Notes under the pieces: model-generated | What the model saw: only the letters and a program-made list of their open reading frames with translations | The model's database searches: none | Told to the model about the DNA's origin: nothing | Shown: positions 18,243-26,001 of the stretch, piece by piece | Layout of the letters: each line of letters opens with the position of its first letter | Position numbering within the stretch: the stretch's first letter is position 1 | Made by a program: the position numbers and the translations under genes | NCBI GenBank assembly: GCA_030526225.1 | Contig: JAUNDF010000005.1 | Coordinates: 1 to 52,384, forward strand | Origin: Clostridia bacterium | Lineage (GTDB): Bacteria; Bacillota; Clostridia; Christensenellales; Aristaeellaceae | DNA length: 52,384 nt | Direction of reading: 5' to 3'

Positions 18243-19748
18243 GTGGGCCTGTTCAGTTTCGGCGATCAGTTCGCCATGTTTGATGTAACGCCGGTGGAAA
18301 ACCAGTTTATTCTGGAATATATGCCCGGTGCCCGCGGAGAGTTCGTCAAGGTGTATCTCTACGGCCTGCTGCATTGCTATCACCCGCAGGAAAACATGAG
18401 CATCCAGCAGATGAGCCACGATATTGATGTATCCGAGGAGGACATCCTTGCGGCTTATCGTCACTGGGAGCGCAAGGGACTGGTGCGCCGCATCAGCGAC
18501 CAGCCACCGGTTTGGCAGTACCTTAATAAGAAGGAACAAATCCTGATGCATGCAGATACCGGCGTGGATTCCGCCTACGAGACCTTTGCCGAGGCGCTCC
18601 ATGCGCAGTTTGGCCACGAGCGCAAGTTGTCCGGCAAGGAAATCAATCTTGCCTACGAATGGGTGGAGGAGCTTGGTCTGCCCATGGAGGTTGTGCTGCT
18701 GCTGGTGCAGCACAAGATTGAGACCCGGGGCAAGAACTTCACCATGAAGTCCGCCGAACCGCTGGCAGTCACTTTGGCCTCCGAAAAGGCACACACTCTT
18801 GAGGATGCCGAGGTGGTGCTGCGCCGTGAAAAGGATATTTATGAGGGCAGCAAGCGGATTGTCCGCCGCCTTGGCAAGCGCCGGGAGCCCTCTGTGCCGG
18901 AACAGGAAATGTACCGGAAGTGGGTGCGGGAATGGGGCTATACCTACAGCGCCATCGAAGCGGCCTGCTCCGAAACCACCAAGGGCGAGCCCACCTTTGC
19001 CTATCTGGAGGGCATTCTGCAGGGCATGATGCGCCGCAACGGCGGTGCCATGACCAGTGCCGCCGAGGTAAACAAGCGGCAGAGCGAGGACAAAACCCGC
19101 ATCGAGCCCCTGAAGGCACTGCTGCAGCAGCTGAATACCAAATCCGCCACCATCAACGAGAACACCCTGTCTGCCTATCACGATATGCGGCAGCTTTACG
19201 GGGATGACATCATCCTGCTGGCCGGCAAGGAATGCGCCGCCCGGGGCAAAAGCGATTTGGACAGCGTCCGTCAGCTGCTGAATGTGTGGAAGCGCCGGAA
19301 TCTGCAGTCGGCAGAGGAAATCAAGGCATATATGCAGCTGATTGACAAGCAGAACACGCTCATCAGCAGTCTGTTTGAGGCATGGGGCAGCAAGAGCCGC
19401 ATCACCGCCGGAGACAGAGCGCTGGTGCAGAAATGGAAAGAGGAGTGGGGCTTCTCCTCGGACTTCATCCTGTACTGCGGTATGTTTGCCGCCAACGCGG
19501 AAAAACACATGCCCTATCTGGACGGCGTGCTGAAGAGCTTCCACGAGAAAAACATCACCACGCCGGAGGCTGCAGCGGCTGCCCATCGCGAATACCAGCT
19601 GCAGCAGACAAAGGTTCCTGCCGCCGCGGCACAGAAGCCCGGCAAAACGGTTATCGAGCAGCAGTATGAGCAGCGTACCTACGAAACGAACAACGATCTT
19701 CCCGATTGGATGATTAAGCGCATGGAGGAGAGACGGCGCAATGGCTGA
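18243..19748 (+). CDS. DnaD/DnaB-like replication initiation protein with repeated DnaD domains
   Basis: 501 residues, GTG start with GGGGGAAGC upstream. An N-terminal winged-helix part (MSHDIDVSEEDILAAYRHWE) is followed by DnaD-2-type helical modules near residues 120-200, 225-270 and 390-445. The last two share W-(x)n-EWG-[YF]-[ST]-(x)n and a C-terminal YL-[ED]-G-[IV]-L pattern. Such proteins help load the replicative helicase at the origin. The next gene encodes the DnaI-type AAA+ loader and overlaps by 8 bases, supporting a joint role. Confidence 0.88.
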   Translation: MGLFSFGDQFAMFDVTPVENQFILEYMPGARGEFVKVYLYGLLHCYHPQENMSIQQMSHDIDVSEEDILAAYRHWERKGLVRRISDQPPVWQYLNKKEQILMHADTGVDSAYETFAEALHAQFGHERKLSGKEINLAYEWVEELGLPMEVVLLLVQHKIETRGKNFTMKSAEPLAVTLASEKAHTLEDAEVVLRREKDIYEGSKRIVRRLGKRREPSVPEQEMYRKWVREWGYTYSAIEAACSETTKGEPTFAYLEGILQGMMRRNGGAMTSAAEVNKRQSEDKTRIEPLKALLQQLNTKSATINENTLSAYHDMRQLYGDDIILLAGKECAARGKSDLDSVRQLLNVWKRRNLQSAEEIKAYMQLIDKQNTLISSLFEAWGSKSRITAGDRALVQKWKEEWGFSSDFILYCGMFAANAEKHMPYLDGVLKSFHEKNITTPEAAAAAHREYQLQQTKVPAAAAQKPGKTVIEQQYEQRTYETNNDLPDWMIKRMEERRRNG

Positions 19749-20709
19749 TACAATCCTGAATGATTTGCTGGCAGAATATGCCCGTCAGCGCGAACTGGAT
19801 GAGCAAGAAAATCAGCGGCGGGAACAGGCTGCCATTGCTCGCTGTCCCGAAATCGGCAAGCTGATGCAGCAGCGCCAGCAGCTGATTTTTGCCGGTGTAC
19901 AGGGCATTCTGCACAGCGGCATGGATTTTTCTGCCACGGAAAAGAAAATGGCGCTGGCCAATGACAGAATCAACGCTTTGTTGGTGCAAAATGGCTTTCC
20001 GGCAGACTGGCTGGAGCCGGTGTACCGCTGCAAAACCTGCAGGGATACCGGCTATACCGGCGAACCCATCCGGGAGATGTGCCCCTGCCTGAAGAACGCC
20101 TACTATCAGAAGCTGTATCAGAAGGTGGGCCTGCATGAGGCACAGGAGCAGAGCTTTGAAAAATTCGATGCCTCTGTGTTCTCCGACAGGGTGGGGGAAG
20201 GCATGCCCTTTTCCCAGCGGGAGGCCATGGAGATGATTCGCGAGGCCTGTGAGCAGTTTGCCGATACAGCACCCGCAGCCCGCTACAACACCATGCTCCT
20301 GATGGGCAAGAGCGGTTTGGGCAAAACGTTCCTGATGCATGCCATGACCAAGCGGCTGATTGACCGGGGCGTGAACACCCTGCTTATCAGCGCCTTCCGA
20401 CTGCAGGAAATGACCCGCAAGGCGTATGTCACCGGCGACCAAAGCGGCGTGGAGGACATTATGAGTGCCTCTGTGCTGATGATTGATGACCTGGGCACTG
20501 AACCGCTGATGGAAAACATCACCGTCACCCAGCTGTATAACATCATCAACGAGCGCATCAACGCCAATATGTGCACGGTCATCAGTACCAATTTTTCTGA
20601 GGAAGAGCTGCGCAAGCGCTATACCGAGCGAATCACCTCCCGGCTGCTGGACAAGCGCCACTGTCAGGTGGTCAAGTTCATCGGCGATGATATCCGCATG
20701 AAAGCATAA
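19741..20709 (+). CDS. DnaC/DnaI-type helicase loader ATPase
   Basis: 322 residues. A zinc-binding motif lies near residues 98-117 (CKTCRDTGYTG, then MCPC), as in Firmicute DnaI. The AAA+ core has Walker A MGKSGLGKTFLMHAM, Walker B VLMIDDLGTEP, sensor I VISTNFS and an arginine-finger region ERITSRLLDKRH. It should deliver DnaB/DnaC helicase to the origin with the product of the preceding gene. Confidence 0.92.
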   Translation: MADTILNDLLAEYARQRELDEQENQRREQAAIARCPEIGKLMQQRQQLIFAGVQGILHSGMDFSATEKKMALANDRINALLVQNGFPADWLEPVYRCKTCRDTGYTGEPIREMCPCLKNAYYQKLYQKVGLHEAQEQSFEKFDASVFSDRVGEGMPFSQREAMEMIREACEQFADTAPAARYNTMLLMGKSGLGKTFLMHAMTKRLIDRGVNTLLISAFRLQEMTRKAYVTGDQSGVEDIMSASVLMIDDLGTEPLMENITVTQLYNIINERINANMCTVISTNFSEEELRKRYTERITSRLLDKRHCQVVKFIGDDIRMKA

Positions 20710-20720
20710 AGAGGGCAACA

Positions 20721-21071
20721 ATGAACATTCAGATGTATGTATCCAAAAAGAATTTTGATGTACAGAAGGCCGAGCGGTTTTTCAAGGAACGGCGCATCAC
20801 CGTGCAGGTGATGGACCTGAAAAAGCACAAGCTGGGCGAGCGTGAGCTGCAGGTGATGGCATCCGCCTGTGACGGGCTGATGAACCTCATCGACCGGGAT
20901 GACAAAAAGGTCAAGAGCCATCCCGCCTGCTACTACAATCAGGATAAGCTTCTGCTGGAGGCAATTCCGGAAGCTCCCTTCCTGCTCAAGGCCCCCATTG
21001 TCCGCAATGGACGCAAGGTCACCGTGGGCTATTGCCCCGATGAATGGGAAAAGTGGATTGCTGAAGGCTGA
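20721..21071 (+). CDS. ArsC/Spx-family thioredoxin-fold protein
   Basis: 116 residues matching the ArsC/Spx family layout: MYVSKKNFDVQKAERFFKER at the start and LLEAIPEAPFLLKAPIVRNG further on. The active-site Cys expected after the first strand is replaced (SKKNFD), so it is unlikely to act as an arsenate reductase. It lies 11 bases after the dnaI-like gene with an AGAGGG site. Confidence 0.8.
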   Translation: MNIQMYVSKKNFDVQKAERFFKERRITVQVMDLKKHKLGERELQVMASACDGLMNLIDRDDKKVKSHPACYYNQDKLLLEAIPEAPFLLKAPIVRNGRKVTVGYCPDEWEKWIAEG

Positions 21072-21100
21072 AATTTTTACGAAACTGTTACAATGTGACC

Positions 21101-21129
21101 TTGCCATGAACACGAAATGGGTTTATAAT
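21101..21129 (+). promoter_or_regulatory. Sigma-A-type promoter of the VanY cluster
   Basis: TTGCCA at 21101-21106, 17-base spacer, TATAAT at 21124-21129, about 70 bases upstream of the first VanY gene. Confidence 0.8.
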
Positions 21130-21199
21130 AATCTATATCTGTATGCCTGCGGCGTATGGATATGAAATCATTCATTCTGATGAAGAAGGAGGCGCACGG

Positions 21200-21877
21200 A
21201 TGGCCGGAGCGTTCAACACGCTGCTGTCCTTGGCAGCAGCAGGAACCATGATGATATCGGGCACCATCAACGATGCTGCGCCTCATAATGATGTAAACGG
21301 CAACCTGTTTTTGACCAACCGCCAGTGGCGCGTCAGCGAGGATTACGTTCCGCCCCTTGAAAAGGCGAATGTCCCCGGTCAGGTGAAGCGCATGCGGGAG
21401 GATGCCGTGCAGGCACTTTAGGAAATGTTTGCCGCCTGCAAAAAGGAAATCGGCATCACATTGACCTCTGTCAGCGGCTACCGCAGCTATTCCACCCAGA
21501 CCAATATCTATAAAAAGAAGCTGAGCAAGGTCAAAACCAAGGAAAAGGCAGATGAGTACGTGGCCCGCCCCGGTGCCAGTGAGCATCAACTGGCATTGGC
21601 CATGGATGTTGGCCAGAAGGACAGCAAGGCAGGGCTTACCGGCAGCTTCGGCAAAACAAAGGGCGGCAAGTGGCTGGCGAAAAACTGCTATCGCTTCGGG
21701 TTCATCCTCCGCTATCAGGAAGGCTGGGAGGACATCACCGGCTACGAATATGAACCGTGGCATGTGCGCTATGTGGGCAAGGAAAACGCCCTGAAGATAC
21801 AGGAGCAGGATATCCCCTTTGAAACCTGGATGCTGTACCAGCGGGAAGCTGCTTTGCTTGAATTTGTGGGTTACTAA
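21200..21877 (+). CDS. VanY-type D-alanyl-D-alanine carboxypeptidase, active-site intact, with an in-frame TAG
   Basis: 225 residues from ATG 21200 (AAGGAGG upstream). A short hydrophobic N-terminus (NTLLSLAAAGTMMIS) suggests export. Codon 74 (21419-21421) is TAG, in the context AVQAL-TAG-EMFAACKK. The family normally has an amphipathic helix with Glu, Gln or Lys here. After it come SGYRSYSTQ, the zinc motif SEHQLALAMD and the catalytic EPWHVRYVG, so all zinc ligands (His, Asp, His) and the general base Glu are present. It should trim the terminal D-Ala of peptidoglycan stems. Confidence 0.88.
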
Positions 21878-21898
21878 ATCATGTTGGATGAGGTGCGT

Positions 21899-23599
21899 AT
21901 GATGCGTAAATTCATTTTAACCCTGCTTTGTCTGGGCCTGACATTCATCCTGACCGTTGGCTTGGCAGAGGCTGATGATGCACTGCTGGTGGTCGCCAAT
22001 CAGGTAACACCTCTGACGGAGGAATATGTGCCCGACGGGCTGGTCAGTGCGGTTTCCCGCATCAATGACGAGCAGGAGAACAACATCAACGACGGTGTAT
22101 ATCTGGCCGTGACCGGCACAGTCCAGCTGTGCGAGCCGGCCTACAATGCGCTGGTGGAAATGTTCAACGCCGCCGAGCAGGATGGCGTAACGCTGTTCCT
22201 GCGCGCCGGCTATCGTTCCTATAACGAGCAGGAAACGCTGTACAAGCGCGCCGCCAAGAGCAACCGTCTGGCCGGTGTCCAGCCTGCAGGCGAGTGTGAT
22301 TATCAGACCGGTCTGGCCGCCACCGTGGTCGGTGAGGCCGAGCGGACCGGCACCATCACCGAGGAATTCGGCAATACAAAGGAAGGTCAGTGGCTGGCCG
22401 ACCATGCGGCAGAGTACGGCTTCATCATCCGTTACCCCAAGGGCAAGGAGCAGGAGACCGGCAACGCCTATGAGCCCTGGCACATCCGCTATGTGGGCAA
22501 GACTGCCGCAAAGGAAATCGCTTCTACCGGTATCACGCTGGAAGCTTATGTGGCACAGCTGAACGGTACCCAGCCCGCTGCTCTGGAGGTGCCTGCCGCG
22601 GCCCCTGCTGTGACCGAAGCCCCCGCAGATGATGAAGATGTGAATGAAGATGTCCTCGATGATGTCGACGCCGAAGAAGACGAGGCAGAAGAGGAAGCAC
22701 CGGAAGCAGACGAGCCTGAAGCTGATGCAGCCGAAGACGAGACCGAGCCTGACGCTGTTCCCGAAGCCGATGAGCCTGCCGAGGCTGAAGCGGCCCCCGA
22801 AGCTGCTCCTGCCGCCGCGGAACCTGTCAAGGTTGAATGGGATTTCCCGGTGGCGCTGGAGGACATGTCCGAAAGCTATCTGCTGCTTGTCAACGCCAGC
22901 CATCCGGTGGACAAGAGCTATGTGCCGGATAATCTGTCCAATCTGCGTTCCCGCTCCAACGATGCCGAGGGCAACAACCTGAACAACGGCATCAACATCG
23001 CCGTAACCGGCAAGGTACAGCTGTGCCGTGCCGCCTACAACGCCCTGAACAGAATGTTCAACATCGCCGAATCTCAGGGCATCATCCTGTATGTCCGCGG
23101 CGGTTACCGCAGCTACAAGGATCAGGCTAGCATCTACACCCGCTCCAAGCGTAGCAAGAACGCCGGCTTTGTGGAGCCTGCGGGCGAATCCGACTTCCAG
23201 ACCGGTTTGGCTGTGACCGTGGTTGGCGAAAAGAATCGTATCGGCAACCTGAGCGCCGGTCAGTTCTCCAGCTCCGTTGAGGGTCAGTGGCTGAAAATGA
23301 ATGCCCCCAAGTACGGCTTCATCGTCCGCTATCCTCAGGGCAAGGATGACATTACCGGCGGCCCCTACCAGCCCTGGCACCTGCGCTTTGTGGGCGTGAA
23401 GGTGGCGGAATACATCACCGAAAACAACCTGACGCTGGAGGAGTTTACCGCAGCCCGTCAGGAAGCCATGAACAAGTTCGTCACCGCCGGCGGTGATATC
23501 TACGCCGCCATTACCGAGGCACAGGTACCTGCCGGTCCTGCTGTGCTGAAGACCACCGGTCCCGACGGCGACCACGAAATCACACTGTTCCACGATTAA
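21899..23599 (+). CDS. Secreted tandem VanY-domain pseudoenzyme
   Basis: 566 residues: a signal peptide (MMRKFILTLLCLGLTFILTV), VanY-like domain A (about 30-220), an acidic Ala/Glu/Asp/Pro linker of roughly 90 residues, then domain B (about 315-525). Both domains keep the fold markers AGYRSY or GGYRSY and QTGLA, but the SxHxxGxAxD zinc motif has changed. Domain A reads CDYQTGLAAT (His to Tyr, Asp to Thr) and domain B SDFQTGLAVT (His to Phe, Asp to Thr). Domain B also has QPWH instead of EPWH. A zinc peptidase activity is therefore unlikely; a muropeptide-binding or regulatory role is an inference. Start 21899 or 21902. Confidence 0.85.
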   Translation: MMRKFILTLLCLGLTFILTVGLAEADDALLVVANQVTPLTEEYVPDGLVSAVSRINDEQENNINDGVYLAVTGTVQLCEPAYNALVEMFNAAEQDGVTLFLRAGYRSYNEQETLYKRAAKSNRLAGVQPAGECDYQTGLAATVVGEAERTGTITEEFGNTKEGQWLADHAAEYGFIIRYPKGKEQETGNAYEPWHIRYVGKTAAKEIASTGITLEAYVAQLNGTQPAALEVPAAAPAVTEAPADDEDVNEDVLDDVDAEEDEAEEEAPEADEPEADAAEDETEPDAVPEADEPAEAEAAPEAAPAAAEPVKVEWDFPVALEDMSESYLLLVNASHPVDKSYVPDNLSNLRSRSNDAEGNNLNNGINIAVTGKVQLCRAAYNALNRMFNIAESQGIILYVRGGYRSYKDQASIYTRSKRSKNAGFVEPAGESDFQTGLAVTVVGEKNRIGNLSAGQFSSSVEGQWLKMNAPKYGFIVRYPQGKDDITGGPYQPWHLRFVGVKVAEYITENNLTLEEFTAARQEAMNKFVTAGGDIYAAITEAQVPAGPAVLKTTGPDGDHEITLFHD

Positions 23600-23605
23600 T
23601 GTTTG

Positions 23606-23635
23606 ACAGCTCCGTTTTGACAGCGGAGCTGTTTT
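23606..23635 (+). terminator. Rho-independent hairpin between VanY genes
   Basis: ACAGCTCCG at 23606-23614 pairs with CGGAGCTGT at 23624-23632 and is followed by a short T run. It may only attenuate, as the next VanY gene starts 28 bases later. Confidence 0.65.
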
Positions 23636-23663
23636 CAAAAGCAAAGGATTGAAGGAAGAAACC

Positions 23664-24527
23664 ATGATGAAGAAACTGTTGTGCGCGGTTCTGGCCGCGG
23701 TGATGATGCTCTCTGTGATTTTGCCCGTACTGGCAGAGGACAGCGAGGTTGAATGGGAAGAAATCTTTGAGGAAGTGGCAGATGATTCCGCTCCCTCTGC
23801 CCATGGTGATGAAGTTCCCTGGACCTTCCCGGTGGCGCTGGAGGATATGGACCCCACGCTGATTGTGCTGGCCAACAAGCATATGCTCATTGATAAGGAC
23901 TATGTTTCCGGTGAACTGGTAACCATGAAGCGCCGCAAGGAAGCCGCCGACGGCAGCAACGCCAACGGCGGTGTACGCAAGGCCAGCAGCAGTGAAATGC
24001 AGCTGGAAAAGCGCTGCGGCACCGCTTTGGTGGAGATGTTTGAGGCCGCTGCAGAGGACGGCATCAAGCTGTACCTGAAGAGCGCCTACCGCTCCTACCG
24101 GACGCAGAAGACCATGTACTACAACCGTCTGGAGAAAAATGGCGGCAAGGATGACGGCTGGGTGGCCAAGCCCGGCACCAGCGACCATCAGACGGGCCTT
24201 GGCTGTGACATCGTCAGCTACGCATGGTGCGACAAAGCCATGAACGAAAAGTTCGCCCAGACGAAGGAAGCCCAGTGGATGGCCGAGCATTGCCACGAAT
24301 ACGGTTTTATCCTGCGCTATCCCGAGGACAAGACCGAGGTGACGGAAATCAATTTCGAGCCCTGGCATATGCGCTATGTGGGCATTCCAGCCGCCACCTA
24401 CATCATGGAAAACGGCCTGTGTCTGGAAGAATTCTATGAGGAGCTGCAGCTGGCCATTGACGAATATCTGGCGGCAGGCGGTGACCCCGAAAAGGTAAAC
24501 AAATTCATTCAGGTTTCCGCGGAATAA
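23664..24527 (+). CDS. VanY-type D-alanyl-D-alanine carboxypeptidase, active-site intact
   Basis: 287 residues, signal peptide MMKKLLCAVLAAVMMLSVIL with AXA-type cleavage near PVLAED. The zinc motif SDHQTGLGCD and catalytic EPWHMRYVG are complete. The pre-domain part (PWTFPVALEDM, then IDKDYV) matches a stretch of the tandem pseudoenzyme upstream (EWDFPVALEDM, VDKSYV), so the genes arose by duplication. It has its own ribosome site (GGAAGAAACC) behind a hairpin. Expected substrate: peptidoglycan pentapeptide. Confidence 0.92.
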   Translation: MMKKLLCAVLAAVMMLSVILPVLAEDSEVEWEEIFEEVADDSAPSAHGDEVPWTFPVALEDMDPTLIVLANKHMLIDKDYVSGELVTMKRRKEAADGSNANGGVRKASSSEMQLEKRCGTALVEMFEAAAEDGIKLYLKSAYRSYRTQKTMYYNRLEKNGGKDDGWVAKPGTSDHQTGLGCDIVSYAWCDKAMNEKFAQTKEAQWMAEHCHEYGFILRYPEDKTEVTEINFEPWHMRYVGIPAATYIMENGLCLEEFYEELQLAIDEYLAAGGDPEKVNKFIQVSAE

Positions 24528-24568
24528 TGGTCCGGCGCGGCTTTTCATGCAATCGTGCATAAAACCTC

Positions 24569-24597
24569 TTGCCAAGATGGCCGAACGATGCTATAAT
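24569..24597 (+). promoter_or_regulatory. Sigma-A-type promoter of pheST
   Basis: TTGCCA at 24569-24574, exact 17-base spacer, TATAAT at 24592-24597, directly before the T-box leader. Confidence 0.85.
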
Positions 24598-24599
24598 CC

Positions 24600-24875
24600 A
24601 TCCCATAAGGCAATGAAGGAGACAATGCCGGCGCAAGGTTCTGTCCAAGAGAGGGATGCACATGCTGCAAGCATCCTGTCAGAATGTCCGGAAATTCCCT
24701 CCTGAGCTGCATCGCTGAAGGCAACGCTGTGTAGGTGATGACGGGTCGGCTCCGTGAAAGGCATCGAGCGCATCGCTTTAGGGTTGATTCCCGGGCCGTG
24801 CGGAATCAGGGTGGTAACACGTGGAAGTATGTCCTCGTCCCTTTATTGGGGCGGGGCTTTTTCTTTTGTCCATCT
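24600..24875 (+). promoter_or_regulatory. T-box riboswitch, phenylalanine-specific
   Basis: This fills the 400-base gap before pheS. A stem-I-like segment with AGAGAGGG near 24650 is followed by GAAATTCCCTCCTGAGC, where TTC (24695-24697) is in the position expected for the specifier codon (Phe). The T-box core AGGGTGGTAACACG lies at 24808-24821 and would pair TGGT with an ACCA tRNA end. A strong terminator (about 24833-24873, CCTCGTCCC with GGGGCGGGG, then T run) ends the leader. Uncharged tRNA-Phe should favour the antiterminator and raise pheST expression. Confidence 0.9.
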
Positions 24876-24928
24876 GCCTGAAACACCAAACCCGTAAAAT
24901 ACCTTGAATTGAAAGGATGAATACAACC

Positions 24929-25957
24929 ATGGGCATGAAAGAAAAAATCGCCGAGATTCATCAGCTGATGGCCACCGAGCTGGGCAAGACTGACGGCACC
25001 CAGGCGCTGGAAAACCTGCGCGTAAAGGTGCTGGGCAAGAAGGGTGAGCTGACTGCGCTGCTGCGCGGCATGGGTCAGCTGTCTCCCGAAGAGCGCCCCG
25101 CTGCCGGTCAGCTGATTAACGAGGCACGGGAAAAGTTCACCGCCATGCTGGACAGTCGCCTGCAGGAGCTGAAGGCACTGGAGCGCGAGGCTGCCCTGAA
25201 GAAGGAAACCATCGACGTGACCCAGCCTGCTCCCCAGCCCGAAATGGGCAGCGAGCATCCCCTGACACTGGCTCTGCACGAGCTGGTGGACTGCTTCACC
25301 GGCATGGGCTTTGAGGTGATGGAAGGTCCCGAAGTGGAACTTGACCACTACAACTTCGAGCTGATGAACATCCCCAAGAACCATCCTGCCCGTGATGCAC
25401 AGGATACCTTCTATATTGATGACAACATCGTTCTGCGGACCCATACTTCCCCCATGCAGGCCCGCGCCATGCTGACCAAAAAGCCCCCCATCCGCATCAT
25501 CTGCCCCGGCCGCGTGTATCGTGCCGACGAGGTGGATGCCACCCACAGCCCTGTGTTCCATCAGATGGAAGGTCTGGTCATTGACAAGGATGTCAACATG
25601 GCTGACTTGCGCGGCACGCTGAATGCCTTCGCCGAGCGCCTGTACGGCAAGGGCATCACCACCCGCTTCCGCCCCAGCTTCTTCCCCTTCACCGAGCCCA
25701 GTGCCGAGGTTGACCTGACCTGTGTTTCCTGCCACGGCAAGGGCTGCCGCATCTGCAAGGGCACCGGCTGGATTGAAGTGCTGGGCTGCGGCATGGTCAA
25801 CCCCAAGGTGCTGGAGATGTGCGGCATCGACAGCACGGTCTATTCCGGCTTTGCCTTCGGTATCGGTCTGGAGCGTATCGCCATGCAGCGGTATTCCGTG
25901 CCGGATATGCGTCTGCTGTATGAGGGCGATATGCGCTTCCTCGGACAGTTCAAGTAA
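24929..25957 (+). CDS. pheS: Phenylalanine-tRNA ligase alpha subunit
   Basis: 342 residues from ATG 24929 (ATG 24917 is too close to the ribosome site). An N-terminal coiled coil is followed by the class II core: motif 2 region VYRADEVDATHSPVFHQMEG, then FRPSFFPFTEPSAEVD and motif 3 GFAFGIGLERIAM. A CxxC..CxxC-like patch (CVSCHGKGCRICKG) sits before motif 3, as in many Firmicute PheS. It forms an alpha2-beta2 enzyme with PheT, encoded 44 bases downstream. Confidence 0.97.
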   Translation: MGMKEKIAEIHQLMATELGKTDGTQALENLRVKVLGKKGELTALLRGMGQLSPEERPAAGQLINEAREKFTAMLDSRLQELKALEREAALKKETIDVTQPAPQPEMGSEHPLTLALHELVDCFTGMGFEVMEGPEVELDHYNFELMNIPKNHPARDAQDTFYIDDNIVLRTHTSPMQARAMLTKKPPIRIICPGRVYRADEVDATHSPVFHQMEGLVIDKDVNMADLRGTLNAFAERLYGKGITTRFRPSFFPFTEPSAEVDLTCVSCHGKGCRICKGTGWIEVLGCGMVNPKVLEMCGIDSTVYSGFAFGIGLERIAMQRYSVPDMRLLYEGDMRFLGQFK

Positions 25958-26001
25958 TGCAAATCAATTCAATTGACCGATGCTAAAGGAGGAACAATCC
26001 A

